From Pseudoxanthomonas sp. X-1 (GTDB taxonomy: Bacteria; Pseudomonadota; Gammaproteobacteria; Xanthomonadales; Xanthomonadaceae): a stretch of 64,000 nt of DNA. This document shows positions 24,605 through 37,116 of the stretch, one piece after another. Location: the NCBI RefSeq assembly GCF_020042665.1, contig NZ_CP083376.1, positions 718,001 to 782,000 on the forward strand. The letters are read 5' to 3'. Below the pieces are notes generated by a model. The model had not been told where the DNA came from. It was given only the letters and a program-made list of their open reading frames with translations, and did no database searches. The position numbers were made by a program, and so were the translations under genes. Every line of letters begins with the position of its first letter. Position 1 is the stretch's first letter.

Positions 24605-26926
24605 ATGCTCCTGAAATCCACCGCCCCGCGCCTGCTCGGCGCCCTGGCCCTGGCCGCGTGCTCGGCCGGCGCCTGGGCGCAGACGCCGACCGTGTCTGCC
24701 GCCGACTACGCCCGCGCCGGCACGCTGATGTTCGCCCAGCCGCTGGTCGACCACGCCGTCACCCGCGTGACCTGGCTGGACGACACGCACTTCGTCTACA
24801 CCGACCACGACGCCAGCGGCGACCGGCTGCTGCAGACCGACACCGCCACCGGCACCACCGCGCCGCTGTTCGACGCCAAGGCGCTGGCCGCCTCGCTCAA
24901 CACGCTGCTGGAGACCAAGGACAAGCCGATCAAGGCCGACAAGCTGGGCATCCGCGGCATCGCGCTGACCGCCGACGGCCGCTACCGCTTCGCCATGCGC
25001 GGCACCGAGGTGGTCTGCGACGCGCGCGCCAAGTGCGCCAAGCTGTACGCGAAGAAGGACGCCGAGCCGGGCGCCCTGTCGCCGGACAAGAAGTCCGAGG
25101 CCTTCATCCGCGACTGGAACCTGTGGGTACGCGACCTGGCCACCGGCAAGGAGACCCAGCTGACCACCGATGGCGTCAAGAACTACGGCTACGCCACCGA
25201 CAACGCCGGCTGGAAGCACACCGACAGCGCCATCGTCGAGTGGTCGCCGGATTCGCGCAGGATCGCCACCTTCCAGCAGGACCAGCGCAAGACCAGCGAC
25301 ATGTACCTGGTCAGCACCAAGGTCGGCGCGCCCAAGCTGGAGGCATGGAAGTACCCGCTGCCCGGCGACAAGGACGTGACCATGATCGAGCGGGTCATCA
25401 TCGACGTGCCCACCCGCCAGGTCACGCGCCTGAAGATGGAGCCCGACCAGCACCGCTCCACCCTGTGCGACGACATCAGCTGCGGCCCGGACGGCGGCTG
25501 GGACGACGTGAAGTGGGCGCCGGACAGCAAGACCGTGGCCTTCGTGTCGACCTCGCGCTTCCACAAGGACGCCTGGTTCCGCATCGCCGACGCGGCCACC
25601 GGCGCGGTGCGCACCGTGTTCTCCGAACACGTCAAGACGCAGTACGAGAGCGGCAACGGCACGGCCAACTGGGCCTACCTGCCGGCCAGCAACGAGGCGG
25701 TGTGGTTCTCCGAGCGCTCCGACTGGGGCCAGCTGTACCTGTACGACCTGACCACCGGCAAGCTCAAGCACGCCATCACCACCGGCGAGGGCAACGTCAC
25801 CGAGATGCTCAAGGTCGATCCGGCCACGCGCACGGTGTGGTTCCGCGGCGTCGGCCGCACCGCCGGCCTGAATCCCTACTACCAGCAGTTCTGGAAGGTC
25901 AGCCTGGACGGCGGCGCGCCGACCCTGCTCACGCCCGAACCGTCCGACCACACCGTGGCCCTGTCGCCCGACGGCAAGCTGTTCGTTGACGCGTACTCGA
26001 CCACCACCGTGCCGCCGGTGACCGTGCTGCGCAGCGCGGTCGACGGCAAGGACGTCGCGCCGATCGCCAAGGCCGACATCAGCCGCCTGAAGGCCGCCGG
26101 CTGGGTGCCACCGGAACCGTTCATGGTGAAGGCGCGCGACGGCAAGACCGATCTCTACGGGATCATGTTCAAGCCCTCCAACTTCGATGCGTCGAAGAAG
26201 TATCCGATCGTCAACTACATCTATCCCGGGCCGCAGACCGGCTCGGTGCGCGGACGCAGCTTCCTGGCCGCGCACGGCGACAACCAGTCGCTGGCCGAGC
26301 TGGGCTTCATCGTGGTGGCCATCGACGGCATGGGGACGCCGTGGCGCTCCAAGTCCTTCCACGACACCTGGTACGCCGACATGGCCGACAACACGCTGCC
26401 CGACCAGGTGGCCGGCATGAAGGAGCTGGCCGCGCGCTATCCGTGGATCGACCTGTCGCGCGCCGGCATCTGGGGCCATTCGGGCGGCGGCAACGCCTCC
26501 ACCGCGGCGATCCTGCGCTACCCGGACCTGTTCAAGGTGGCCTGGTCGGAGAGCGGCAACCACGACAACCGCGGCTACGAGGACGACTGGGCCGAGCGCT
26601 ATCAGGGCGAGCTGATCGTCGGCAAGGACGGCAAGAGCAACTACGACGCCCAGGCCAACCAGTCCCTGGCCGGCAACCTCAAGGGCCATCTGATGCTGGT
26701 GCACGGCACGCTGGACGACAACGTGCCGCCGTACCTGACCCTGCTGGTGGCCGACGCGCTGATGAAGGCCAACAAGGACTTCGACATGCTGATGATCCCC
26801 AATGCCCGCCACGGCTATGGGGCGATGACGGCCTATGTCGCGCGTCGCCGCTGGGATTACTTCGTGCGCTATCTGGCGGGCGGCACGCCGCCGGCGCAGT
26901 ACGACCTGCAGATGCCGAAGGACTGA
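24605..26926 (+). CDS. S9 family dipeptidyl peptidase (DPP IV-like), exported
   Basis: The 773-aa product has an N-terminal signal sequence (LLGALALAACSAGAWA), with either signal peptidase I cleavage after AWA or a lipobox-like LAAC. It then carries a beta-propeller domain and a C-terminal alpha/beta hydrolase domain. The catalytic triad is visible: Ser626 in GIWGHSGGG, Asp in HGTLDDNVP (704/705) and His736 in NARHGYG. Enzymes of this type remove dipeptides from peptide N-termini outside the cytoplasm and are numerous in xanthomonads. The gene stands alone and is followed by a clear terminator. Confidence 0.92.
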   Translation: MLLKSTAPRLLGALALAACSAGAWAQTPTVSAADYARAGTLMFAQPLVDHAVTRVTWLDDTHFVYTDHDASGDRLLQTDTATGTTAPLFDAKALAASLNTLLETKDKPIKADKLGIRGIALTADGRYRFAMRGTEVVCDARAKCAKLYAKKDAEPGALSPDKKSEAFIRDWNLWVRDLATGKETQLTTDGVKNYGYATDNAGWKHTDSAIVEWSPDSRRIATFQQDQRKTSDMYLVSTKVGAPKLEAWKYPLPGDKDVTMIERVIIDVPTRQVTRLKMEPDQHRSTLCDDISCGPDGGWDDVKWAPDSKTVAFVSTSRFHKDAWFRIADAATGAVRTVFSEHVKTQYESGNGTANWAYLPASNEAVWFSERSDWGQLYLYDLTTGKLKHAITTGEGNVTEMLKVDPATRTVWFRGVGRTAGLNPYYQQFWKVSLDGGAPTLLTPEPSDHTVALSPDGKLFVDAYSTTTVPPVTVLRSAVDGKDVAPIAKADISRLKAAGWVPPEPFMVKARDGKTDLYGIMFKPSNFDASKKYPIVNYIYPGPQTGSVRGRSFLAAHGDNQSLAELGFIVVAIDGMGTPWRSKSFHDTWYADMADNTLPDQVAGMKELAARYPWIDLSRAGIWGHSGGGNASTAAILRYPDLFKVAWSESGNHDNRGYEDDWAERYQGELIVGKDGKSNYDAQANQSLAGNLKGHLMLVHGTLDDNVPPYLTLLVADALMKANKDFDMLMIPNARHGYGAMTAYVARRRWDYFVRYLAGGTPPAQYDLQMPKD

Positions 26927-26968
26927 TCGCGAGGGATTGTCTTCGCTCCGCTGGTTGTGTTCGAGAGA

Positions 26969-27005
26969 GGCCGGGTCCCTTGAGGGATCCGGCCTTTTCT
27001 TTTTT
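26969..27005 (+). terminator. Rho-independent terminator of the S9 peptidase gene
   Basis: Arms GGCCGGGTCCC (26969-26979) and GGGATCCGGCC (26984-26994) pair over 11 bp with one G-U, closed by a TTGA loop and followed by a T-rich run (TTTTCTTTTTT). It lies 43 bp after the peptidase stop. Confidence 0.85.
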
Positions 27006-27010
27006 CAGAT

Positions 27011-27037
27011 CGTCATTCCCGCGAAAGCGGGAATCCA
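27011..27037. repeat. Dispersed hairpin repeat (copy 1)
   Basis: CGTCATTCCCGCG-AAA-GCGGGAATCCAG, a stem-loop with arms TTCCCGC and GCGGGAA. A near-identical unit occurs at 31638-31665. Units of this kind are scattered through intergenic regions of many Gram-negative genomes as REP-like or MITE-derived elements. Its place right after the terminator is typical. Confidence 0.65.
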
Positions 27038-27162
27038 GGGACGTTGCTTTCGGCGTTTGCTGATGCCTTGAGATCCCCCGCCAGTCACAGTGAGAGGCAG
27101 ACCCCCCAAAAGAAACGCCGGTGCAGGACCGGCGCTTCTCTTCCTCCCTTCCGTCGAAGGGA

Positions 27163-27465
27163 TCAGGTCTTCGACTCGAGCGGAAGCAGGCTCACCGGCC
27201 GGGTTTGCCCGATCAGGATCTCCTGCCCGTTCTGATCCTTGATGTGGAGCTGCGTGCGTTGCGCTTCGGCGGTCCCCGGCTGCCCTTCACATCGCTCCAT
27301 GCACATCTCGAGCTTGGTCTCGCATTGATCCTCGGGACTGCCGCTGGACAGGCACTGCCTGTATGCCATGTTGCAGACGCCGACACATGAAGCGTCCGCC
27401 TTTCCAGGGGTGAGTGAGAGGGCGGCGCCGACCGCCAACGCGGCTCCAACGATGAGTGCTTTCAT
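27163..27465 (-). CDS. Small secreted Cys-rich protein, unknown function
   Basis: The 100-aa product has a clear signal peptide (MKALIVGAALAVGAALSL) and a good AAGGAG ribosome site 8 nt before ATG. After the signal six cysteines follow in the pattern C-x3-C-x6-C-x9-C-x6-C-x3-C, that is, a CVGVC and a CMERC motif at the two ends of a helical-hairpin-like core. Twin Cx3C motifs suggest periplasmic disulfides or metal binding. The tail (GQPGTAEAQRTQ onward) is polar. I do not recognise the family; no operon partner is seen. Confidence 0.72.
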   Translation of the reverse strand: MKALIVGAALAVGAALSLTPGKADASCVGVCNMAYRQCLSSGSPEDQCETKLEMCMERCEGQPGTAEAQRTQLHIKDQNGQEILIGQTRPVSLLPLESKT

Positions 27466-27755
27466 CCGTCAATCTCCTTTTGGTGGGAATCATTCCCCCT
27501 GCAGTTCTAGCACTGCCGACCTGCCGCTGGCGCAACCGTCATCACGGTCTCGCCGCGATCCGCCTGCCCACCCGGCTTGGCCACCAGGAGCGGGCAGCCC
27601 CGGGCGTCTTCAATGGTCACGGTGGTCGATCGCGACGCGCCATCGATCCTGCCGGCGAATCGGCCCGCCCGACGACAGTCAAACCGACCAAGCGCGGCGC
27701 CACGGCAAGTGTCCGGTGGCCTGCCCGACCGGCCGCGCGCGATACTGCGCATCTC

Positions 27756-28856
27756 ATGCGCAAGATCCTCCACATCGACATGGATGCCTTCTACGCATCG
27801 GTCGAACAGCGCGACGACCCCTCGCTGCGCGGCAAGCCCGTGGTGGTGGCCTGGCGCGGCGCGCGCTCGGTGGTGTGCGCGGCCAGCTACGAGGCGCGCG
27901 TGTTCGGCGTGCGCTCGGCCATGCCGGCGGTGCGCGCCGAGCGGCTGTGTCCGGACGCGGTCTTCGTGCCGCCCGACTTCGCTCGCTACAAGGCCGTCTC
28001 GCGGCAGGTGCGCGAGATCTTCCTGGCCCATACCGACCTGGTCGAACCGCTGTCGCTGGACGAGGCCTACCTGGACGTGACCGAACCGAAGATCGCCTCG
28101 CCCAGCGCCACGGCCACCGCGCAGGCGATCCGCGCGCAGATCTTCGAGACCACGCAGCTGACCGCTTCGGCGGGCATCGCGCCCAACAAGTTCCTGGCCA
28201 AGATCGCCTCGGACTGGAACAAGCCCAACGGCCAGTACGTGATCAAGCCGGCGCAGGTCGAGGCCTTCCTGACGCCGCTGCACGTTGGACGCATCCCCGG
28301 CGTGGGCAAGGTCGCCGAGCAGAAGCTCGCCGAGCTGGGCATCACCACGGTCGGCGAACTGCGGGCGTTCTCGCTGGAGGAACTCACCCTGCGCTTCGGC
28401 CGCTTCGGCGCGGCGCTGCACCGGCGGGCGCGCGGCATCGACGAGCGTCCGGTGGAGCCGGACCAGCCGGTGCAGTCGATCTCGGCCGAGGACACCTTCG
28501 CGGTGGACGTGCCGCTGGAGGAGCTGGACGAACCGATCGTGCGCATGGCCGCCAAGGCGTGGGCGGCCACGCGCAAGACCCCACGCATCGGCCATACCGT
28601 GGTGCTCAAGCTCAAGACCGCGCAGTTCCGCATCCTCACCCGCAGCTTCACGCCCGAGGCGCCGCCGGCCTCGCTGGAGGCCTTCACCCGCATCGCGCTG
28701 GCGCTGCGCGAGCGCGTGGACCTGCCCGCCGACACGCGCTATCGCCTGGTCGGCGTGGGCCTGTCGGGGTTCCGCGAACGCGAGGAAGTGGCGGTGCAGG
28801 GCGCGCTGTTCGATCATGCGCCCGCGCCCGCCGGCGATGACAAACCGGCCATGTGA
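27756..28856 (+). CDS. dinB: DNA polymerase IV (Y family)
   Basis: The 366-aa product starts MRKILHIDMDAFYASVEQRD, with the catalytic Asp in HIDMD, and has PLSLDEAYLDV with the paired Asp-Glu of the active site. The helix-hairpin-helix IPGVGKVAEQKL and the little-finger domain complete a normal Pol IV. It copies past DNA lesions with low fidelity. The ATG at 27756 matches the family start although the frame is open upstream. The end FDHAPAPAGDDKPAM lacks an obvious clamp-binding motif except VQGALFDH, which may serve as one. Confidence 0.95.
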   Translation: MRKILHIDMDAFYASVEQRDDPSLRGKPVVVAWRGARSVVCAASYEARVFGVRSAMPAVRAERLCPDAVFVPPDFARYKAVSRQVREIFLAHTDLVEPLSLDEAYLDVTEPKIASPSATATAQAIRAQIFETTQLTASAGIAPNKFLAKIASDWNKPNGQYVIKPAQVEAFLTPLHVGRIPGVGKVAEQKLAELGITTVGELRAFSLEELTLRFGRFGAALHRRARGIDERPVEPDQPVQSISAEDTFAVDVPLEELDEPIVRMAAKAWAATRKTPRIGHTVVLKLKTAQFRILTRSFTPEAPPASLEAFTRIALALRERVDLPADTRYRLVGVGLSGFREREEVAVQGALFDHAPAPAGDDKPAM

Positions 28857-28894
28857 TTGTTTAACGCGCGGCGCGCGCACTAGCATCGGCGCCC

Positions 28895-29272
28895 ATGTCG
28901 CTGCGCCTCGTCCATCGCTGCCTGTCCTGGCTGCGCCTGCCGGCGCTGGCCATGTTGCTGCTGGCGGTGCTGGCCAATCCGGTGCTGGCGGCGGTGGGCG
29001 ACCTGCATGAGGCCACGCGCGGCAATGCCGCGCACCTGCACCAGGCCGACGAGCACGCGCTGGCCGCCGATGCGGACGCCGGCGACGATACGGGCGATCT
29101 GCTGCATGCGTTGATGCATGCGGCGCACTGCTGCGGCCACCTGACCGCCATCCCCTCGCAGTTCGCGCCGCCGCCGATGGCGCTGGCGCGCGCCGTTCTC
29201 CAGGCGCGCGTGATGTTGCCGGCGCGCTCCCACACGCCCAGCCTGGCCCTGCGCCCGCCGATCGCGGCCTGA
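28895..29272 (+). CDS. CzcI-like His-rich exported protein
   Basis: The 125-aa product has an N-terminal hydrophobic signal (LPALAMLLLAVLANPVLA) and then a His-rich segment: HEATRGNAAHLHQADEH and LLHALMHAAHCCGH. It directly precedes czcC, the place of czcI in czcICBA operons. CzcI proteins are small periplasmic proteins that influence expression or metal sensing of the pump. Assignment rests on position, size, export and histidines; sequence similarity cannot be tested here. Confidence 0.65.
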   Translation: MSLRLVHRCLSWLRLPALAMLLLAVLANPVLAAVGDLHEATRGNAAHLHQADEHALAADADAGDDTGDLLHALMHAAHCCGHLTAIPSQFAPPPMALARAVLQARVMLPARSHTPSLALRPPIAA

Positions 29273-29341
29273 CGCTCCCCTTCCCGCCGCGCCCGTGAAC
29301 GGGGCGCCGCGGGGACGTCATCGCCCTTTCGGAGATTCCCC

Positions 29342-30613
29342 ATGTGGTTGCGACTGGCGGCATTGGCCGCCTTCGCGGTCGTGCCCTGCGCGTTGGCGCA
29401 GGCGCGGCCGCCGGCTCCCCTGAGCCTGGACCAGGCGCTGCGGCGCGTGGCCGACACCCATCCCCAGCTGCGCCTGATCGACGGCGAGCGGCCCGTGCTG
29501 GAGGCGCGCCGCGATGCGGCCGTGCTGGCGCCCGCGATGAGCCTCGGCGTGGAACTGGAAAACGCGCTCGGCAGCGGCCGCGCGCGCGCGTTCGACAGCG
29601 CTGAGCTGACCGTCTCGCTGTCCGGCGTGCTCGAACGCGGCGGCAAGCTCGACGCGCGCCGCGCGCTGGCCCAGGCCAACCTGGACGCGCTGGCGCCGCG
29701 GCGCGAGGCCGCGCGTCTGGACGTGCTGGCGCAGGTCGCCCAGCGCTACCAGGCCATCGCCCTGGCGCAGCGCCAGCAGGCGATCGCGCAGCTGGACATC
29801 GACCAGCGCCAGCGCGCCGTGCAGGCGGCACGCGCGCGGCTGCAGGCTGGCGCCTCGCCCGAGTCGGTGCTGCTGACCGCGCAGGCGCAGCTGGCCCAGG
29901 CCGAACTGGACCGTGACCGCGCGCTGGCCGCAGGCCAGGCCGCGCGCCGCCAGCTGGCCACGCTGTGGGGCCAGCGCGAGGCCGACTTCGACGCGGTCAG
30001 TGGCGATCTGGAGGCCCTGCCCGAGCTGGCGTCCTTCGACGCCCTGGCCGACCTGCTCACGCGCACGCCGGAGTTGGCCATCGTCGCCGGCCAGGCGCGC
30101 GTGAGCGAGGCGCAGCTGCGCCTGGCCACCAGTGCGCGCAGTGCCGATGGCCAATGGCAGCTGGGGGTGCGCCGCCTGCAGGACGCGGGCGACACCGCGC
30201 TGGTGGCGGGCTTCAGCCTGCCGCTGGGCAGCGCGGGTCGCGCCGAGCCGGAGATCCGCGCGGCGCGGGCCGAACTGGCCGCCAGCGGCCTGCAGCGCGA
30301 CGCGCTGCTGCTGCAGCTGCACGCGACGCTGGCCGAAGCGCACGGCCGCTACCTGACCGCGCGCCTGGAGGCGCAGCGCCTGGCGCGCGAGGTGCTGCCG
30401 CGCCTGCAGCAGGCCGAGCGCGCCGCCGAACGCGCCTGGCGCGCCGGTGCCCTCAGCTACCTGGAATGGGCGCAGCTGCAGTCCCAGCGCGTGGACGCGC
30501 TGCGGCGCCAGCTCGATGCGGCCGCGCAGGCCCAGACCGCCCTCATCGAACTGCAGCGCCTGACCGGGCAACCGGTGGTGGCGACCCGCGCTGCGCAGGA
30601 GACCACGCCATGA
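29342..30613 (+). CDS. czcC: Outer membrane factor of heavy-metal RND pump
   Basis: The 423-aa product has a signal peptide (LAAFAVVPCALAQA) and two TolC-type repeats, rich in Ala, Gln, Arg and Leu, forming long helical hairpins (for example LSLDQALRRVADTHPQLRLI and LEWAQLQSQRVDALRRQL). It forms the outer membrane exit duct of a Czc/Cnr-type efflux complex. The stop overlaps the czcB start as ATGA. Confidence 0.9.
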   Translation: MWLRLAALAAFAVVPCALAQARPPAPLSLDQALRRVADTHPQLRLIDGERPVLEARRDAAVLAPAMSLGVELENALGSGRARAFDSAELTVSLSGVLERGGKLDARRALAQANLDALAPRREAARLDVLAQVAQRYQAIALAQRQQAIAQLDIDQRQRAVQAARARLQAGASPESVLLTAQAQLAQAELDRDRALAAGQAARRQLATLWGQREADFDAVSGDLEALPELASFDALADLLTRTPELAIVAGQARVSEAQLRLATSARSADGQWQLGVRRLQDAGDTALVAGFSLPLGSAGRAEPEIRAARAELAASGLQRDALLLQLHATLAEAHGRYLTARLEAQRLAREVLPRLQQAERAAERAWRAGALSYLEWAQLQSQRVDALRRQLDAAAQAQTALIELQRLTGQPVVATRAAQETTP

Positions 30614-31599
30614 ACACGCATTCTCACCTCCCGCGCTGTCTGTTGCTGCTGCTCGGCACGCTGCTGGCCGCCTGTGGCAAGGACGCGACGCCGGCCGTCG
30701 CGACGGACGATCACACCGGAACCACCGCCCGCGGCGAGCACGCCGATGCGCCGCAGGACGCGCACGAAGACGCCGAGGACGACAGCACGGTGATTCCCGC
30801 GGACATCGCGCGCGAAGCCGGCATCCGCGTCGCCCCGGCCGGGCCGGGCACCATTGCCGATGCGCACGAGGTGCAGGGCGTGCTGACGCCCGTCGATGGC
30901 CGTATCGCCCAGGCCACCGCGCGTTTCCCCGGCCCGGTGCGCAGCCTGCGCGCCAACGTCGGCGATCGCGTGCGCGCCGGGCAGGCGCTGGCCAGCATCG
31001 AGAGCAATCTCAGCCTGACCCCCTACACCGTCAGCGCGCCGATCGGCGGCGTGATCACCGCGCGCAGCGCGCAGCTGGGCGAAGTGGTGGGCGAGGGCGC
31101 CGCGCTGTTCGAGATCGCCGACCTGTCCACGCTGTGGGTGGACCTGCACGTCTTCGGCAGCGACACCCAGCACATCACCGCTGGCGTGCCGGTCACCGTG
31201 ACCCGGATGACCGACGGCGTCAGCGCCCGCACCACGCTCGAGCGCGTGCTGCCCGGCACGGCCACGGCCAGCCAGAGCACCGTGGCGCGCGCGCCGCTGC
31301 GCAACGACGACGGCCTGTGGCGCCCGGGCGCTGCGGTGAAGGCGCGCATCGTGGTGGCCACTACGCCGGCGGCGCTGGTGGTGCCGCTGGCCGCGCTGCA
31401 GACGCTGGAGGGGCGGCAGGTGGTGTTCGTGCGCGAGGGCCAGGACCGCTACCTCGCCCGCGCGGTGGAACTGGGCCAGCGCGACGCGACCCAGGTCGCG
31501 GTGGTCTCCGGGCTGAAGCCCGGCGAGCAGGTCGTGGTCGAACAGAGTTACGTGGTCAAGGCCGACATCGGCAAGGCGGGGGCCGGCCATGCGCATTGA
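30610..31599 (+). CDS. czcB: Periplasmic adaptor of heavy-metal RND pump
   Basis: The 329-aa product is a lipoprotein with lipobox LLAAC. A His/Asp-rich segment (DDHTGTTARGEHADAPQDAH) follows the lipid anchor and may collect metal. The biotinyl-lipoyl-like and barrel domains are seen in VDGRIAQATARFPGPVRSL and ATQVAVVSGLKPGEQVVVEQ. It links CzcA in the inner membrane to CzcC. A gap of 194 bp carrying a dispersed repeat separates it from czcA. Confidence 0.9.
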   Translation: MNTHSHLPRCLLLLLGTLLAACGKDATPAVATDDHTGTTARGEHADAPQDAHEDAEDDSTVIPADIAREAGIRVAPAGPGTIADAHEVQGVLTPVDGRIAQATARFPGPVRSLRANVGDRVRAGQALASIESNLSLTPYTVSAPIGGVITARSAQLGEVVGEGAALFEIADLSTLWVDLHVFGSDTQHITAGVPVTVTRMTDGVSARTTLERVLPGTATASQSTVARAPLRNDDGLWRPGAAVKARIVVATTPAALVVPLAALQTLEGRQVVFVREGQDRYLARAVELGQRDATQVAVVSGLKPGEQVVVEQSYVVKADIGKAGAGHAH

Positions 31600-31637
31600 C
31601 GTTGCCGTTCCCGCCGCGCCGGGCGCGCGGCCATCCC

Positions 31638-31665
31638 CGTCATTCCCGCGCACGCGGGAATCCAG
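31638..31665. repeat. Dispersed hairpin repeat (copy 2) between czcB and czcA
   Basis: CGTCATTCCCGCG-CAC-GCGGGAATCCAG (written in three parts) is nearly the same as the unit at 27011. About 65 bp further on, TTCCCCGCATGCGCAGGGA (near 31725) is another imperfect hairpin, so the two may be the ends of one small non-autonomous element lying inside the czc operon. Confidence 0.6.
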
Positions 31666-31754
31666 CGCCTTCGCGCTCGATGGACCGGAATCACCCGGCA
31701 GGGCGGAATCGCGCCGCCGCCGGTTCCCCGCATGCGCAGGGATGGCGCCGCTGA

Positions 31755-34979
<3,225 letters not shown>

Positions 34980-35152
34980 GGCGCGGCGTTGGGCTTGCAG
35001 GACGCGTGGCCCACGGCCGCCGCCGCCGTCCGCAAGGATGCGGCGGCAGGCGGTTGCCGGGGTCTGGCAGCGCCGACGTCGCGCCTGGCTTGAACGCCGC
35101 GCTACGCGTCGGCGGCTAACATGCCGCTCCCCTTCGTCGCGTGGAGCGCACC

Positions 35153-35803
35153 GTGTCCTTTCCCTACCCACTGGTGATCTTCGACCTGGACGGCACGCTG
35201 GTGGACAGCGCGCCGGACATCGCCGAGGCGGTCAACCGCACGCTGACCGACTGGAAGCTGCGGACCTTCGACCTGGCACAGATCACCAACTGGATCGGCG
35301 AGGGCTCGCGCCAGCTGATCACCTACGCGATGCGCGCGGCCGGCAGCGATGCCGACATCGACGCGGTGATGCCCGGCTTCCTCAAGCACTACGGCGATAC
35401 CGCGCTGGATGGTCAGCTCTATCCGGGCGTGGCCGACACGCTGGCGGCGCTGCACGGGCAGGGCGTGCGCCTGGCGGTGTGCACCAACAAGCCCGAGCAG
35501 TTCGTGCGCCCGCTGCTGGAGGCGCGCGGCGTGCTGGGCCTGTTCGACGGCATCGTCGGCGGCGACACGCTGCCCCAGCGCAAGCCGGCGCCCGAGCCGC
35601 TGTGGCACCTGGCCACGCAGTTCAGCGTGGAGCCCGGCAAGAGCCTGATGGTGGGCGATTCGGAAAGCGACGCGCTGGCCGCGCACAACGCCGGCGTGCC
35701 GCTGGTGCTGCTGCGCTACGGCTATCGCAAGCAGTACGACCTCGACGCCGCCGGCGCGGTCGCGGTGCTCGACACCTTCCCGGAACTGCTCGCGCTGCGC
35801 TGA
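35153..35803 (+). CDS. gph: Phosphoglycolate phosphatase (HAD family)
   Basis: From GTG at 35153 (GGAG 7 nt before it; another GTG at 35141) the product is 216 aa. HAD motifs: I FDLDGTLVDS, II VCTNKP, III the Lys in RKPAPEP, IV MVGDSESD. The cap domain sits after motif I, as in Gph. It removes 2-phosphoglycolate formed during oxidative DNA repair. Very close HAD phosphatases exist, so substrate is inferred from overall similarity. Confidence 0.85.
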   Translation: MSFPYPLVIFDLDGTLVDSAPDIAEAVNRTLTDWKLRTFDLAQITNWIGEGSRQLITYAMRAAGSDADIDAVMPGFLKHYGDTALDGQLYPGVADTLAALHGQGVRLAVCTNKPEQFVRPLLEARGVLGLFDGIVGGDTLPQRKPAPEPLWHLATQFSVEPGKSLMVGDSESDALAAHNAGVPLVLLRYGYRKQYDLDAAGAVAVLDTFPELLALR

Positions 35804-35807
35804 GGGT

Positions 35808-36161
35808 TCAGCGACGGCGCGGGCGCTGCGTTTTTCCGGCAGGCACGCAATAGGCCGCATGCAGCGCCTGCATCACGCCCAGCGCCGGGCTGTCGAGCAG
35901 GCGGTAGAAAATGGTCTGGGCCTCGCGTCGGGTGTCCACCAGCTCGGCCTGGCGCAGCACTGCCAGGTGCTGGCTCAGCGCCGACATCGACAGGGCGCTC
36001 TTGGCCTGCAGTTCACCCACCGAAGCCTCGCCCTCCACCAGCCGGCACAGCACGCGCAGCCGCGCCGGATGCGCCAGCGCCTTCAGCAGCGCGCTCGCGG
36101 CCTGGGCGTGGCGGGCCATCGCGGCGGCATCCAGCGCAGGCGAGGGCAGGCGGGCGGGCAT
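35808..36161 (-). CDS. ArsR-family repressor, BigR/SqrR-like
   Basis: The 117-aa product is a winged-helix repressor: LLKALAHPARLRVLCRLVEG and SALSMSALSQHLAVLRQAEL. Two cysteines are visible (VLCRL and AAYCVPAG), spaced as in sulfide/persulfide-sensing BigR and SqrR, where they form a tetrasulfide or disulfide link. It diverges from a persulfide-dioxygenase-like gene, with a symmetric A+T-rich operator between. Autoregulation and derepression by reactive sulfur are inferred. Confidence 0.85.
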   Translation of the reverse strand: MPARLPSPALDAAAMARHAQAASALLKALAHPARLRVLCRLVEGEASVGELQAKSALSMSALSQHLAVLRQAELVDTRREAQTIFYRLLDSPALGVMQALHAAYCVPAGKTQRPRRR

Positions 36162-36192
36162 GGGCTTGACCTTTCGTTTTCGATGCGTCTAA

Positions 36193-36208
36193 TTTAGATA
36201 AATCTAAA
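36193..36208. promoter_or_regulatory. ArsR/BigR operator inverted repeat
   Basis: TTTAGAT-AA-ATCTAAA is a 7-2-7 perfect inverted repeat in the intergenic region between the divergent repressor and hydrolase genes. A+T-rich sites of this form are bound by BigR-like repressors. It would overlap promoters in both directions. Confidence 0.72.
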
Positions 36209-36231
36209 ATATGACGCAACGGGAGTTTCGG

Positions 36232-37116
36232 ATGTCACCGGCATCGCCCTCGCCGCAGGTCCAACCCTTCCACGATCCGGCCACCGGCACGCTCACCTAT
36301 GTCGTGCGCGACCCGCACGGTCCGGCGGCAGTGGTGATCGATCCGCTGCTGGACTACGACGCCAACGCCGCGCGTACCTCCACCGCCTCCGCCGACGCGC
36401 TGCTGGCCTGGGTGCGCGAACAGGGGCTGGACGTGCTGTGGATCCTGGAAACCCACGCCCACGCCGACCATCTCAGCGCCGCTGGTTATCTGCGCGACGC
36501 GCTCGGCGCGGGGATCGCCATTGGCCGCGGCATCGTCGGCATCCAGGCGCGCTTCAAGGCACTGTTCGGCCTGGGCGATGAGTTCGTGGCGGACGGGCGC
36601 CAGTTCGACCGCCTGCTCGACGACGGCGACGCATTGCAGGTGGGCGCGCTGACGGTGCGCGTGCTGGCCACGCCGGGACATACCGAGGACGGCCTGAGCT
36701 ATGTGATCGGCGATGCGGCCTTCATCGGCGACACGCTGTTCGCGCCGGCCTCGGGCACGGCGCGCACCGATTTCCCAGGCGGCGATGCGGCGCAGCTGTA
36801 CGCCTCGATCCAGCGCCTGCTGGCGTTGCCGGAGGACACGCGGCTGTTTTTGTGCCACGACTATCCGGCGCAGGGCGCCGGGCCGAAGATCGAGGTCAGT
36901 GTCGCCGAGCAGCGCGCGCACAACCTGCATGTCGGCCAGGGCGCGAGCGAGGCCGACTTCGTCGCCCGCCGCCGCGCACGCGATGCGGGCTTGCCCGTAC
37001 CGCGCCTGCTGCTGCCCGCGCTGCAGGTGAACATCCGCGGCGGTCGTCTGCCGCCTGTCGAGGCGGACGGCGTGGCCTATCTGCGCCTTCCGCTCAATCG
37101 GCTGGGCCCGCAATGA
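36232..37116 (+). CDS. Metallo-beta-lactamase-fold persulfide dioxygenase (Blh-like)
   Basis: From ATG at 36232 (GGGAG 6 nt ahead; the frame also has ATG at 36211) the product is 294 aa. Metal ligands are in ETHAHADHLSAAG, ATPGHTEDGLSYV and IGDTLF, with a final His in FLCHDY. The sequence fits ETHE1/Blh enzymes that oxidise glutathione persulfide to sulfite in sulfide detoxification. The place beside a BigR-like repressor and YeeE/YedE genes supports this. A rhodanese domain is not fused. Confidence 0.86.
   Translation: MSPASPSPQVQPFHDPATGTLTYVVRDPHGPAAVVIDPLLDYDANAARTSTASADALLAWVREQGLDVLWILETHAHADHLSAAGYLRDALGAGIAIGRGIVGIQARFKALFGLGDEFVADGRQFDRLLDDGDALQVGALTVRVLATPGHTEDGLSYVIGDAAFIGDTLFAPASGTARTDFPGGDAAQLYASIQRLLALPEDTRLFLCHDYPAQGAGPKIEVSVAEQRAHNLHVGQGASEADFVARRRARDAGLPVPRLLLPALQVNIRGGRLPPVEADGVAYLRLPLNRLGPQ

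Noticed and set aside
31725..31745. Insertion sequence inside the czc operon
   Set aside because: No transposase is present and only short hairpins are seen; at most a small non-autonomous element.
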